Shown one piece after another: positions 17,426-25,962 of a DNA stretch of 64,000 bases (its first letter is position 1; every line of letters begins with the position of its first letter). Made by a program: the position numbers and the translations under genes. The stretch lies in contig JANQKQ010000032.1 in NCBI GenBank assembly GCA_028281105.1, positions 62,001 through 126,000 on the forward strand, in the 5' to 3' direction. Under the pieces are notes generated by a model. It was not told where the DNA came from. It worked only from the letters and a program-made list of their open reading frames with translations, and did no database searches. Source of the stretch: Rhizobiaceae bacterium (lineage in GTDB: Bacteria; Pseudomonadota; Alphaproteobacteria; Rhizobiales; Rhizobiaceae).

Positions 17426-18958
17426 ATGAAACGCACCCTTCGTTGGAAACCAGGTACCCGCGCCGCGCTCACCGGCGCATTGCTGCTGGCGGTCGCCGCC
17501 CAGCCGCAGATTTCGCAATCGTTCGTCTCCTCCGCATTGGCCGATCCGGTCCTGGTCGAAGGCGCCAAGGCGCCGGGCTTCGCCGACGTGGTCGAGGCCG
17601 TCTCGCCGGCCGTGGTCTCGGTGCGCGTTGAGGCGGAAGTGGAACTGGCCTCGCGCCGGCCCGGCTTCCGCTTCGACCGCCGCTTCTTCGACGAGGACGA
17701 TTTTCCCTTCTTCCGCGACGGGCCACGCGGTGGCGACCGCTTCTTCATCGAGCCTCCCCGCCGACACGGCGAACGCCGCCGCGGTGACCGCCGCCATGGC
17801 GACCGCCACCGCGGCCCGAACCGGTTCGGCATGTCGCAAGGGTCCGGCTTCTTCGTCTCCGACGACGGCTACATCGTCACCAACCATCACGTGATCCGCA
17901 AGGGCAGCAAATTCACCGTGGTGATGAACGACGGCACCGAGATGGAAGCATCCCTGGTGGGCGCCGACCCGCGCACCGATCTGGCCGTCCTGAAAGTCGA
18001 AGCCGATCGTGAGTTCACCTATGTGGGCTTTGACGATTCGGACGTGCGCATCGGCGATTGGGTGGTCGCGGTCGGCAATCCGTTCGGCCTGGGCGGCACG
18101 GTGACCGCCGGCATCGTCTCGGCGCACGGCCGCCAGATCGGCGTCAACCGCTACGACGACTTCATCCAGATCGACGCCGCCGTCAACAAGGGCAGCTCCG
18201 GCGGCCCGGCCTTCAATCTCGAAGGCGAGGTGATCGGCGTCAACACCGCCATCTTCTCCCCGTCCGGCGGCAATGTGGGCATCGCGTTTGCCATTCCCGC
18301 GTCGACCGCCAGCGAGATCGTCAACGACCTGATCGACGACGGCCAGGTGGTGCGCGGCTGGCTGGGCGTGCAGATCCAGCCGGTAACCGAGGACATCGCC
18401 GATTCGCTCGGGCTTGCCGAAGCCCACGGCGCGATCGTCGCCGAGGCCCAGCCGGATTCACCGGCGCTCGCCGCCGGCATCGGCTCGGGCGACGTGATCA
18501 CCGCGGTCAACGGCAAGAAGGTCGAAGGCCCGCGCGCGCTGGCCCGCGAGATCGCGTCCTATGAACCGGAATCCGACGTGACCATCTCGCTGTGGCGCGA
18601 CGGCGAGACCCAGGAGGTCACGGTGACCCTGGGCGAGTTGGAACTTTCCGCCGGCGGCCGGTTCGATGGTGAGAACCGCCCGCCCAAGAGCCTGGCGCGC
18701 ATGGGTCTTGAGTTGCGCACCGCGCCCGACGGCGACGGCGTCGAAGTGGTCGACGTGGTGCCCGGCTCCGAGGCCGCGCGGCGCGGCCTGCGCGTCGGCG
18801 ACACCATCGTCTCGGTCAACGGCGAGCGGATCGACGATCCCGACCACATGCTGGACCTGGTGCGCGAAGCGCGCGAGGCCGGCCGCAAAACGGCCCTGTT
18901 CCAGGTCCGTCGTGGCGAGCGCAGCCGCTTCGTGGCCGTGCCCATCGCCAAGGGCTGA
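17426..18958 (+). CDS. degP: DegP/HtrA-family periplasmic serine protease
   Basis: About 510-aa trypsin-like protease/chaperone for damaged envelope proteins. Signal peptide, then the protease domain with triad His155 (TNHHV), Asp185 (RTDLAVLKV) and Ser258 (NKGSSGGPAF). Two PDZ domains follow (GWLGVQIQPVTEDIADSLG..., and MGLELRTAPDGDGVEVVDVV...). An arginine/histidine-rich insertion (about residues 112-133, repeating RRHGERRRGDRRHGD) sits in the LA-loop region before the catalytic His. ATG 17426 is preceded by AAGGGA. Position between the cycHJKL operon and a two-component system followed by glnE matches degP1 in rhizobia. Confidence 0.93.
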   Translation: MKRTLRWKPGTRAALTGALLLAVAAQPQISQSFVSSALADPVLVEGAKAPGFADVVEAVSPAVVSVRVEAEVELASRRPGFRFDRRFFDEDDFPFFRDGPRGGDRFFIEPPRRHGERRRGDRRHGDRHRGPNRFGMSQGSGFFVSDDGYIVTNHHVIRKGSKFTVVMNDGTEMEASLVGADPRTDLAVLKVEADREFTYVGFDDSDVRIGDWVVAVGNPFGLGGTVTAGIVSAHGRQIGVNRYDDFIQIDAAVNKGSSGGPAFNLEGEVIGVNTAIFSPSGGNVGIAFAIPASTASEIVNDLIDDGQVVRGWLGVQIQPVTEDIADSLGLAEAHGAIVAEAQPDSPALAAGIGSGDVITAVNGKKVEGPRALAREIASYEPESDVTISLWRDGETQEVTVTLGELELSAGGRFDGENRPPKSLARMGLELRTAPDGDGVEVVDVVPGSEAARRGLRVGDTIVSVNGERIDDPDHMLDLVREAREAGRKTALFQVRRGERSRFVAVPIAKG

Positions 18959-19026
18959 CCCGGCGCCAACAAGCCACCGCGCCTTGCACGCAAAAAGCGG
19001 TCGCCCCCCGTGCGCAAGGAGCGGAT

Positions 19027-19065
19027 GGTGGCGGGAACATGTCTAGCGGACCCGTTCCCGCCACC
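19027..19065 (+). terminator. Hairpin terminator after degP
   Basis: A perfect 12-bp stem, GGTGGCGGGAAC (19027-19038) with GTTCCCGCCACC (19054-19065), separated by 15 nt and followed by GCTTTCTT. Placement between degP and the next regulator gene supports a terminator, although the T-tract is poor. Confidence 0.55.
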
Positions 19066-19107
19066 GCTTTCTTCCCCACCGTCGATGAACCGTTGTAAGC
19101 TGGGGCC

Positions 19108-19791
19108 ATGAGGATTCTCATCATCGAGGACGACGCCGACGTCGCCAGCTACCTGACGCGAGCGCTGGGCGAGGTCGGCCATGTGGCCGATCACTGCGCC
19201 GACGGAGAATCCGGCTACGAGATGGCGGCCACTAGCGACTATGACGTGCTGGTGGTCGACCGCATGCTGCCGAAGCTCGACGGCCTGTCGATGCTGAAGA
19301 AGCTGCGGGGCCACCAGGTCGACACGCCGGCGCTGATCCTGTCGGCGATGGGCCAGGTGGACGACCGGGTCGAGGGGCTGCGTTCGGGCGGCGACGATTA
19401 TCTGGCCAAGCCCTATGCGTTCTCGGAACTGCTGGCCCGCATCGAGGTGCTGGCCAAGCGCAAAAAGTCCGAGGACCAGGACACGGTGCTGGTCGTTGCC
19501 GATCTGAAACTCGACCGCCTGTCCCACAAGGTCACCCGCGCCGGCACCAAGATCCTGCTGCAGCCGCGCGAGTTCCGCCTGCTGGAATTCCTGATGAAGA
19601 ACGCCGGCAAGGTGGTGACGCGGACCATGCTGCTGGAGAAGGTCTGGGACTATCATTTCGACCCCCAGACCAACGTCATCGACGTGCACATCTCGCGGCT
19701 ACGCGCCAAGATCGACAAGGACTTTCCGGTTCAGCTCCTGCAAACCATCCGCGGCTCGGGCTACATCCTGCAGGCGCCCTCGGGCGGCTAG
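19108..19791 (+). CDS. OmpR-family response regulator
   Basis: 227 aa. Receiver with acidic pair EDDAD, phospho-acceptor Asp in LVVDRMLPKLDG, and Lys in YLAKPYAFSE; the usual Thr position reads LILSAMGQ (Ser), a tolerated substitution. Winged-helix output domain with LQPREFRLLEFLMKN, NVIDVHISRLRAKID and IRGSGYIL. Belongs to the subgroup encoded between degP and glnE in rhizobia. The kinase gene follows after 114 nt that carry a large inverted repeat. Regulon unknown. Confidence 0.9.
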   Translation: MRILIIEDDADVASYLTRALGEVGHVADHCADGESGYEMAATSDYDVLVVDRMLPKLDGLSMLKKLRGHQVDTPALILSAMGQVDDRVEGLRSGGDDYLAKPYAFSELLARIEVLAKRKKSEDQDTVLVVADLKLDRLSHKVTRAGTKILLQPREFRLLEFLMKNAGKVVTRTMLLEKVWDYHFDPQTNVIDVHISRLRAKIDKDFPVQLLQTIRGSGYILQAPSGG

Positions 19792-19808
19792 GGCGCTTAT
19801 GTTTGTCC

Positions 19809-19888
19809 GGCACCAGCCCGCTCCCCCACCCAGCCACCCCTCAAGGATACTGCCGTGGGGTGGCTGGGTGGGGGAGCGGGCTGGTGCC
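19809..19888. repeat. 32-bp perfect inverted repeat between regulator and kinase genes
   Basis: Left arm 19809-19840 and right arm 19857-19888 are exact reverse complements over 32 bp, with a 16-nt loop (19841-19856). The arms read as CTCCCCCACCCAGCC-type sequence, a repeat style also seen in other gaps of this window. As RNA it would form a very stable hairpin between the two genes. Confidence 0.92.
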
Positions 19889-19905
19889 GTGCGTTGAGCA
19901 CTACC

Positions 19906-21291
19906 ATGAAACATATCCGCGCCCTGTGGTCGGTGACCGCGTTCCGCCTGTCGGTGATCTATACGGTCCTGTTCGGCCTGTTCGCGATCGCGCTTACCAT
20001 CTTCGTCGCCGCCAGCACGTTCGACGTGGTCAAGCGCCAGCTCATCGCCTCGATCAACGACGAGCTGGCGGGCCTGGCCAGCACCTACGAGGCCGAGGGA
20101 CTCAACGCGACGATCCGCGCCCTGGAGGTGCGCGCGCGCGCGCCCGGCGCCAACCTCTACGTGGTCGCCGACCCGGCCGGACGCATTCTCGCTGGCAACG
20201 TGCTCAACCTGGACGCCGGCGTGCTCGACGCGCTGGGCTGGACCCGCGATGCGTTCTCCTACACCCGCTTTTCCGACGATGAGACGCATCGCGCGGTGGC
20301 CCGCGTGTTCGAACTGCCCAACGGCATGCGGGTGCTGATCGGCCGCGACGTGGGCGAGCCCGAGCGCTTTCGCGGCATCATCGCCCGGGCGCTGGCGGCC
20401 TCGCTGGGCGCGATGGCGCTGCTGGGCATCGCCACCTGGTTCCTGGTCGGCCGCCGCGCGCTGAAACGCATCGATAAGGTCTCCCACGCCACTACGCGCA
20501 TCCTGGCCGGCGATCGCGACGAGCGCCTGCCGGTGACCGGTTCCGGCGACGAGTTCGACCGCCTGTCGCGGCGCCTCAATGAGATGCTCGAGCGCATCCA
20601 CCTGCTCGACGACGGGCTGAAGCGGGTCTCTGATTCGATCGCCCATGATCTCAAGACCCCGATCACCCGCATCCGCAACCGGGTAGAGTCGGCGCTGGCC
20701 TCGAGTGCCGATGAGCCCGACCATCGTCCTGTGCTGGAAAGCGTGATCGAAGAAGCCGACCGGCTGATCGCCACCTTCAACGCCCTGTTGATGATTTCGC
20801 GCGTCGAGGCCGGATCGTCGGCGGCCGAATTGACGCGGATCGATCTGTCTGAAATCGTCGCCGACGTCGAAGAACTCTATCAACCGGTGGCCGAGGACGC
20901 GGGCTTCGAGCTGGTCGCCGACATAGCTCAGGGCGTGATGGTCCGCGGCAACCGGGAACTGTTGGGGCAGGCGATTTCCAATCTGATCGACAACGCCATC
21001 AAATATGCGCACGGCGCTGGCGGCGCGCCGGCCATCGCGCTCGCGCTTTCGCGCGACGGCGACGAGATCGCCATCCGCGTCGACGACAACGGCCCGGGCA
21101 TCGCCAATGAAGACAAGGCCACCGTGGTCGAGCGCTTCACCCGGCTGGAGGCGAGCCGCACCCTTCCCGGCAGCGGACTGGGCCTGTCCCTGGTCGCCGC
21201 GGTCGCCAAGCTGCACGACGGGCGGTTGGAGCTGGCCGACGCGAACCCGGGCCTGAGCGCGCGCCTGCTGCTGCCGGCCCCGGCCGGCTGA
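19906..21291 (+). CDS. Sensor histidine kinase (partner of upstream regulator)
   Basis: About 461 aa. Two membrane helices (SVIYTVLFGLFAIALTIFVA and ALAASLGAMALLGIATWFLV) flank a periplasmic domain of about 140 residues. HAMP domain, then H-box SIAHDLKTPITRIRNR with the phospho-accepting His, N-box QAISNLIDNAIKYA, and G-boxes DDNGPGIAN and GSGLGLSLV. Complete kinase core. ATG 19906 is chosen; the upstream in-frame start at 19855 lies inside the inverted repeat and is unlikely. The stop lies 2 nt before the glnE start, so the two genes are probably co-transcribed. Confidence 0.88.
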   Translation: MKHIRALWSVTAFRLSVIYTVLFGLFAIALTIFVAASTFDVVKRQLIASINDELAGLASTYEAEGLNATIRALEVRARAPGANLYVVADPAGRILAGNVLNLDAGVLDALGWTRDAFSYTRFSDDETHRAVARVFELPNGMRVLIGRDVGEPERFRGIIARALAASLGAMALLGIATWFLVGRRALKRIDKVSHATTRILAGDRDERLPVTGSGDEFDRLSRRLNEMLERIHLLDDGLKRVSDSIAHDLKTPITRIRNRVESALASSADEPDHRPVLESVIEEADRLIATFNALLMISRVEAGSSAAELTRIDLSEIVADVEELYQPVAEDAGFELVADIAQGVMVRGNRELLGQAISNLIDNAIKYAHGAGGAPAIALALSRDGDEIAIRVDDNGPGIANEDKATVVERFTRLEASRTLPGSGLGLSLVAAVAKLHDGRLELADANPGLSARLLLPAPAG

Positions 21292-21293
21292 CC

Positions 21294-24212
21294 ATGGCCC
21301 GCGTCGGCGACCCGCCGCTCCCCCTCGAGCCGCCCGACCGCGACGACGCGCGCGAGGCGCTCGAGCAGATCGCTCAGGCCGCCCGCGATGCCGATCGCGC
21401 CGACCTGGCCGCGCGGCTGGGCAAGGCCGGCCGGCTCACCGATTTCCTCGGTGCGGTGTTCGCCCACTCCCCCTATCTGCGCACGATCGCCGAGCTGAAC
21501 CCGGACCTGCTCGACGAGACCCTGAACGCGCCGTTCGACGCTGCGGCCAGGCGCATTGTCGATCACACCAGAGTCCTTGGGACTTCGGCCGCGAGCGAGG
21601 CCGAACTGATGAAGGCGCTTCGCCGGGCCAAGAAGCACATCGCGCTCACCTGCGCGCTGGCCGATCTCGGCCGGTGGTGGGACGCGGCGGCGAGCGCGCG
21701 GGCCCTGTCGGATTTCGCCGACGCCTCATTGTCCGCCGGCCTCGACTTCCTGCTGCGCCAGGCCGCCGCGCGCGGCCATATCGAGCTCGACGACGACGCC
21801 GACCCCCAGGCCGGCAGCGGCATCATCGTGCTGGCCATGGGCAAGCACGGCGCGCGCGAATTGAACTACTCCTCCGACATCGACATCGTCGTCTTCCACG
21901 ACGAACCCACGGCCATGCGGCTCGACACCGACGATCCGACAACGCTCATCACCCGTTGGATCAAGCAGCTCATCCGCATCCTGCAGGAACGCACCGGCGA
22001 CGGCTACGTCTTCCGCGTCGACCCGCGCCTGCGCCCGGACCCGGCCTCGACCCCGCTGGCGATCCCCGTCGCCGCCGGGCTGGTCTACTACGAATCCCAG
22101 GGCCAGAACTGGGAGCGCGCCGCGCTGATCAAGGCGCGCGCCGCCGCAGGCGACATCGCCGCCGGTGAGCGCATGCTGGAAGAGCTGGCCCCGTTCATCT
22201 GGCGCAAGCATCTCGACTATGCCGCGATCGCCGACGTCCACTCGATCAAGCGCCAGATTCACTCGCACAAGGGCCACGGCGTCATCGCCACGGCCGGCCA
22301 CAACGTCAAGCTCGGGCGCGGCGGCATCCGCGAGATCGAGTTCTTCGTCCAGACCCAGCAGCTGATCGCCGGGGGCAGGGTGCCGGCGCTGCGCACCCGG
22401 CGCACCGACGAGACCCTCGACGTGCTGTGCCGCGAGGGCTGGATCGACCGAGCCGTCGTCGAGGAGCTGACCGAGGCCTATTGGTATCTGCGCGACGTCG
22501 AACACCGCCTGCAGATGGTCGGCGATGAACAGACCCACACCCTGCCCGAGGACGACGAGGGCATGCGGCGCATCGCCCTGATGATGGGCGCGGCGGGCCA
22601 GGCGGAGTTCGCCGCCGGTCTGACGAAACGGCTGGAGACCGTCCAGCGCCACTATGCCGGCCTGTTCGAGGCCGCTCCCGCGCTTGCCGGTGAAATGGGC
22701 AATCTGGTGTTCACCGGCGAGGAGCCCGACCCCGACACGGTCGAGACCCTGGCGGCAATGGGCTATGAGCGCGCGGGCGACATCGTGCGCACCGTGCGCG
22801 GCTGGCACTTCGGCCGCTACCCGGCGCTGCGCACCGCCACCGCGCGCGAGATGCTGACCGAGATCGCGCCCTCGCTGCTGGCCGAGATCGCCGCGACCGG
22901 TCGGCCCGACGAGACATTGGTCGCGTTCGACCGCTTCATCGCCGGCCTGCCCGCCGGCATCCCGATCTTCTCGCTGATCAAGTCCAACCCGCATCTGGCC
23001 CGCCTGCTGATGCTGTTGCTGGGCGCCGCCCCGCGCATGGCCGCCCAGATCACCCGCGCGCCGCATGTGTTCGACGGCCTGCTCGATCCCGCCTTCGCCG
23101 CCACCATCCCCGACCGCGCCGCGTTGGCGGACTGGCTCAACGCCTATCTGTCCAAGGTGCGAGCCTATGAACAGGCGCTCGACCGCGCCCGCGTGTTCGC
23201 CGCCGAGCAGAAGTTCCTGATCGGCGTGCGGCTGATCACCGGCACCATCGACGCGCGCCAGGCCGGCCACGCCTTCTCCGCGCTGGCCGAGGTGCTGATC
23301 GACGCCATGGTGGCCCAGGTGACCGCCGAGTTCGCCCGCCGCCACGGCCATGTCCCCGGCGGGCGCATCGCGGTGCTCGGCATGGGCCGGCTGGGCGCGC
23401 GCGAGCTGACCGCCGGCTCGGACCTGGACCTGATCTTTCTCTACGACCACCCGGAAGACGCCGAGGCCTCCGACGGTCCCAAGCCGCTCGCCACCTCGCA
23501 ATATTTCATCCGCCTGACCCAGCGCCTCATCGCCGCGATGAGCGCGCCGACCGCCGAAGGGGTGATCTACGAGCTGGACTTCCGCCTGCGCCCGTCCGGC
23601 AAGGCCGGGCCGTTGGCCACCCACATCGCCGCGTTTTCCAACTATCAGCGCCACCAGGCCTGGACCTGGGAGCACCAGGCGCTGACGCGCGCGCGCGCCG
23701 TGGCCGGCGATGCGGAGTTGTGCGCGGCCGCCGAGCGCGAGATCGCCGACATTCTGGGCGAGCGCGCCGACCGCGCCAAGCTCGCCGCCGACATCGTCGA
23801 CATGCGCAAGACCATCGACCGCGAGAAGGGCTCGGACAATCCGTGGAACTGCAAGGACGTACGCGGCGGCCTGATCGACATCGAGTTCATCGCCCAATGG
23901 CTGGTGCTTTGCGGCGCGCTGGGTGACGGCGAACGCGCGGTGGGAACCCGCGAAGTCCTGCACGCCGCCCCGCACGACCGGCTGCCCGCGGCGGATCGCG
24001 AAACCCTGCTCGCTGCCTTCGATCTGTTCAACACCGTGCTGCAGACCCTGCGCGCCTGTCTCGACGAGGATTTCATCGCCGACGAAGCGCCGCCGGGCCT
24101 TGCCGAGTTGGTGGCGTTGCGCACCGACTTTCCGGAGCTGGGCGCGGCGCAGGCGCGCCTGCGCGAGATGCAGGCCCAGGTGCGCGACATTTTCATCCGC
24201 ACGCTCGGGTGA
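21294..24212 (+). CDS. glnE: Bifunctional glutamine-synthetase adenylyltransferase/adenylyl-removing enzyme
   Basis: 972-aa cytosolic enzyme that adds AMP to, or removes AMP from, glutamine synthetase according to nitrogen status signalled by PII. Two nucleotidyltransferase domains are visible: the N-terminal AR domain with ELNYSSDIDIVVFHDEPT and the C-terminal AT domain with LTAGSDLDLIFLYDHPED, each with the paired aspartates. Linking PII-responsive helical regions and the C-terminal WNCKDVRGGLIDIEFIAQW motif are present. Full length for the family. Directly follows the histidine-kinase gene. Confidence 0.96.
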   Translation: MARVGDPPLPLEPPDRDDAREALEQIAQAARDADRADLAARLGKAGRLTDFLGAVFAHSPYLRTIAELNPDLLDETLNAPFDAAARRIVDHTRVLGTSAASEAELMKALRRAKKHIALTCALADLGRWWDAAASARALSDFADASLSAGLDFLLRQAAARGHIELDDDADPQAGSGIIVLAMGKHGARELNYSSDIDIVVFHDEPTAMRLDTDDPTTLITRWIKQLIRILQERTGDGYVFRVDPRLRPDPASTPLAIPVAAGLVYYESQGQNWERAALIKARAAAGDIAAGERMLEELAPFIWRKHLDYAAIADVHSIKRQIHSHKGHGVIATAGHNVKLGRGGIREIEFFVQTQQLIAGGRVPALRTRRTDETLDVLCREGWIDRAVVEELTEAYWYLRDVEHRLQMVGDEQTHTLPEDDEGMRRIALMMGAAGQAEFAAGLTKRLETVQRHYAGLFEAAPALAGEMGNLVFTGEEPDPDTVETLAAMGYERAGDIVRTVRGWHFGRYPALRTATAREMLTEIAPSLLAEIAATGRPDETLVAFDRFIAGLPAGIPIFSLIKSNPHLARLLMLLLGAAPRMAAQITRAPHVFDGLLDPAFAATIPDRAALADWLNAYLSKVRAYEQALDRARVFAAEQKFLIGVRLITGTIDARQAGHAFSALAEVLIDAMVAQVTAEFARRHGHVPGGRIAVLGMGRLGARELTAGSDLDLIFLYDHPEDAEASDGPKPLATSQYFIRLTQRLIAAMSAPTAEGVIYELDFRLRPSGKAGPLATHIAAFSNYQRHQAWTWEHQALTRARAVAGDAELCAAAEREIADILGERADRAKLAADIVDMRKTIDREKGSDNPWNCKDVRGGLIDIEFIAQWLVLCGALGDGERAVGTREVLHAAPHDRLPAADRETLLAAFDLFNTVLQTLRACLDEDFIADEAPPGLAELVALRTDFPELGAAQARLREMQAQVRDIFIRTLG

Positions 24213-24366
24213 GGTCGCCCCCATCGCCGCAAGGCGCAAACCCCAGGAAAGGGTTAAGAAAAAACCGGTAAAACCAAGTTACGATGGCGGCCGGCTTGAC
24301 GGTCCGTGCGAAGCTTGCTTGGCTGCCGGTCGATCAGGCATGAGATGCCGTAACCTCGGGGCGAAC

Positions 24367-25602
24367 ATGGCGGATGGCGCCGAACAGACGAATTGGCTTG
24401 CCCGGTGGATCGCCGTTCTTTTGGCGGCGGCGGTCCTGGCTGCGGTGCCGGCCCTGGCGCAGGAGGCCACCGACGAGCCCGCGCAGCTCACCCCCGGGCC
24501 GACCCCGTTGACGCCCGAGCAGCCTCCGCTGGTGCTCGAACTGGGCGAAACCGTGCCCACGCCCACCCCTTCGCCTGCCGGGCGCGAGGCGGCGACGGAC
24601 GAGCCGGCTGCCCTGCCCGAACCGGCCGCCGTGCCCGAGCCGCAACAGGCGCCGCAGCAGCTGGCCGTGCCCGAACCGCGGGCAACGCCCGAACCACGAC
24701 AATCGGCCACACCGCCGGCGGCATCCGAACCGGCCCAGCTGGCCGCCCCGCCATCGTCTTCGCCGCCGCCCGCGTCGGCCGCTCCCACGGTGGGCGGCGT
24801 ATTCCTGACCTCGCTGGCGCGGGCGCCTTCCCAGGTCAAGCTGTGCCCCGCCATCGACTGTCCGACGATGGACGAACATCCGTACGGGCGGGTACTCACG
24901 GTCGCCATCTACGAAGCGAAGGACGGCTGGGTCCGCGTCTCCAAATATGTCGGATCGGACCAGTTAAAGGCGCGGTATCCGGGCGTGGAACTGCCCGCCC
25001 AGGTGGCGATGTGGGTGCCCGTCGACACCCTGCCCAGCGCAGTGGCCGCGCTCTATCCGGGCGCGCCCAAACAGGTTGAAAAACCGGCCCAACCCGCGCG
25101 GCTGGCCGCGCTGCCCGGCGACGTGGCGGTTCCGACCCAGCGCCCGGCCGTCGGCGACGTTGAGCCGCGCGCGCCCGAACCGGATCAACCCTCTGAATCG
25201 GCGGCACAATCGCCCGCCGACGATGACGAGCGCGAAGCAGTAGCGGCCGTCGACCCGTCCGCCGACGATGAGCAGGCGCAACCCGAAGCCCCGGCCGAGG
25301 AGGAAGCCGAGCCAGCCGAACCGGCCGCCGAGGAAGCCGAACCGGCCGCCCAGGAGCCGACCGGACCGCCCGAAACGCTGACCGCGGAACTGAAAGACAA
25401 GCGCCTGGCGAACCTGCCCCTGAAACCGGACGACCAGATCAGCCTGAAGGCGATCATCGCGCTGCGGTATGAGGCGCTGCAGCTCCTCGAATCCGGCGAA
25501 TGCAGCGGCATCAGGGAAGGCGGTCCGAGCCTGAGCGGACCGGGCTGGGTCTACGTCACCTGCGAAGACGACTACCAGTTCCGCCAGTTCTTCGTCGAAT
25601 AG
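24367..25602 (+). CDS. Proline-rich secreted protein with SH3-like domain
   Basis: About 411 aa. Signal peptide or anchor (WIAVLLAAAVLAAVPALAQ), then a long Pro/Ala/Glu-rich low-complexity linker, an SH3-like (SH3b) domain at roughly residues 138-225 (GVFLTSLARAPSQVKLCPAID ... DGWVRVSKYVGSD), a second acidic linker with repeated EEAEPAEPAAEE-type segments, and a C-terminal conserved patch (GPGWVYVTCEDDYQFRQFF). Likely a periplasmic or cell-wall-binding protein, but the ligand is unknown. ATG 24367 has GGGG just upstream; an in-frame ATG at 24340 is an alternative. Stands alone after glnE. Confidence 0.75.
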   Translation: MADGAEQTNWLARWIAVLLAAAVLAAVPALAQEATDEPAQLTPGPTPLTPEQPPLVLELGETVPTPTPSPAGREAATDEPAALPEPAAVPEPQQAPQQLAVPEPRATPEPRQSATPPAASEPAQLAAPPSSSPPPASAAPTVGGVFLTSLARAPSQVKLCPAIDCPTMDEHPYGRVLTVAIYEAKDGWVRVSKYVGSDQLKARYPGVELPAQVAMWVPVDTLPSAVAALYPGAPKQVEKPAQPARLAALPGDVAVPTQRPAVGDVEPRAPEPDQPSESAAQSPADDDEREAVAAVDPSADDEQAQPEAPAEEEAEPAEPAAEEAEPAAQEPTGPPETLTAELKDKRLANLPLKPDDQISLKAIIALRYEALQLLESGECSGIREGGPSLSGPGWVYVTCEDDYQFRQFFVE

Positions 25603-25953
25603 CCGGTTGCGGCCGGGAATCCCGCCGTCGCGCGGCGGGGGCGCCCGTAAGGTCGGCTCACCACCACATAAGCCTTTGTTTTCTTAGGCGTTTCCGATAG
25701 AGGGAAATTGCGTTTTCCCCACCGGAGGCGGCCTTGAGCCTCGATCACTGTTGCATATGCGCAACGTCAAAGCCGGAAATTCACCAAGATCGCGATTTTA
25801 TTGCTTTTTTAAGTTTTTGTTCCAATTCGGGATTCGACATCTCGACCGTTTTTGATAAACCTCTCGTAACTACGAATCGCATCGTGGCGTTTTGTGTCGA
25901 GTCGGGTCTTAGCAGGGCCTTTGCCACCAGACGGTTCGTGAACACTGCAGGGG
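25603..25953. promoter_or_regulatory. AT-rich leader/promoter region of the TPS locus
   Basis: A 351-nt gap with a GC-rich hairpin just after the previous gene, then a strongly AT-rich stretch (about 25780-25870, with TTTTATTGCTTTTTTAAG) unlike the surrounding coding DNA. A near-palindrome GTTGCATATGCGCAAC (25750-25765) could be an operator. No unambiguous -35/-10 pair was identified. The long leader suggests regulated expression of the giant exoprotein. Confidence 0.45.
25621..25639 (+). terminator. Hairpin downstream of SH3-like gene
   Basis: CCCGCCG (25621-25627) pairs with CGGCGGG (25633-25639) around a 5-nt loop, 18 nt after the stop codon. It lacks a T-tract, so it may be an mRNA-end hairpin rather than an intrinsic terminator. 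Confidence 0.4.
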
Positions 25954-25962
25954 ATGGGGCGG

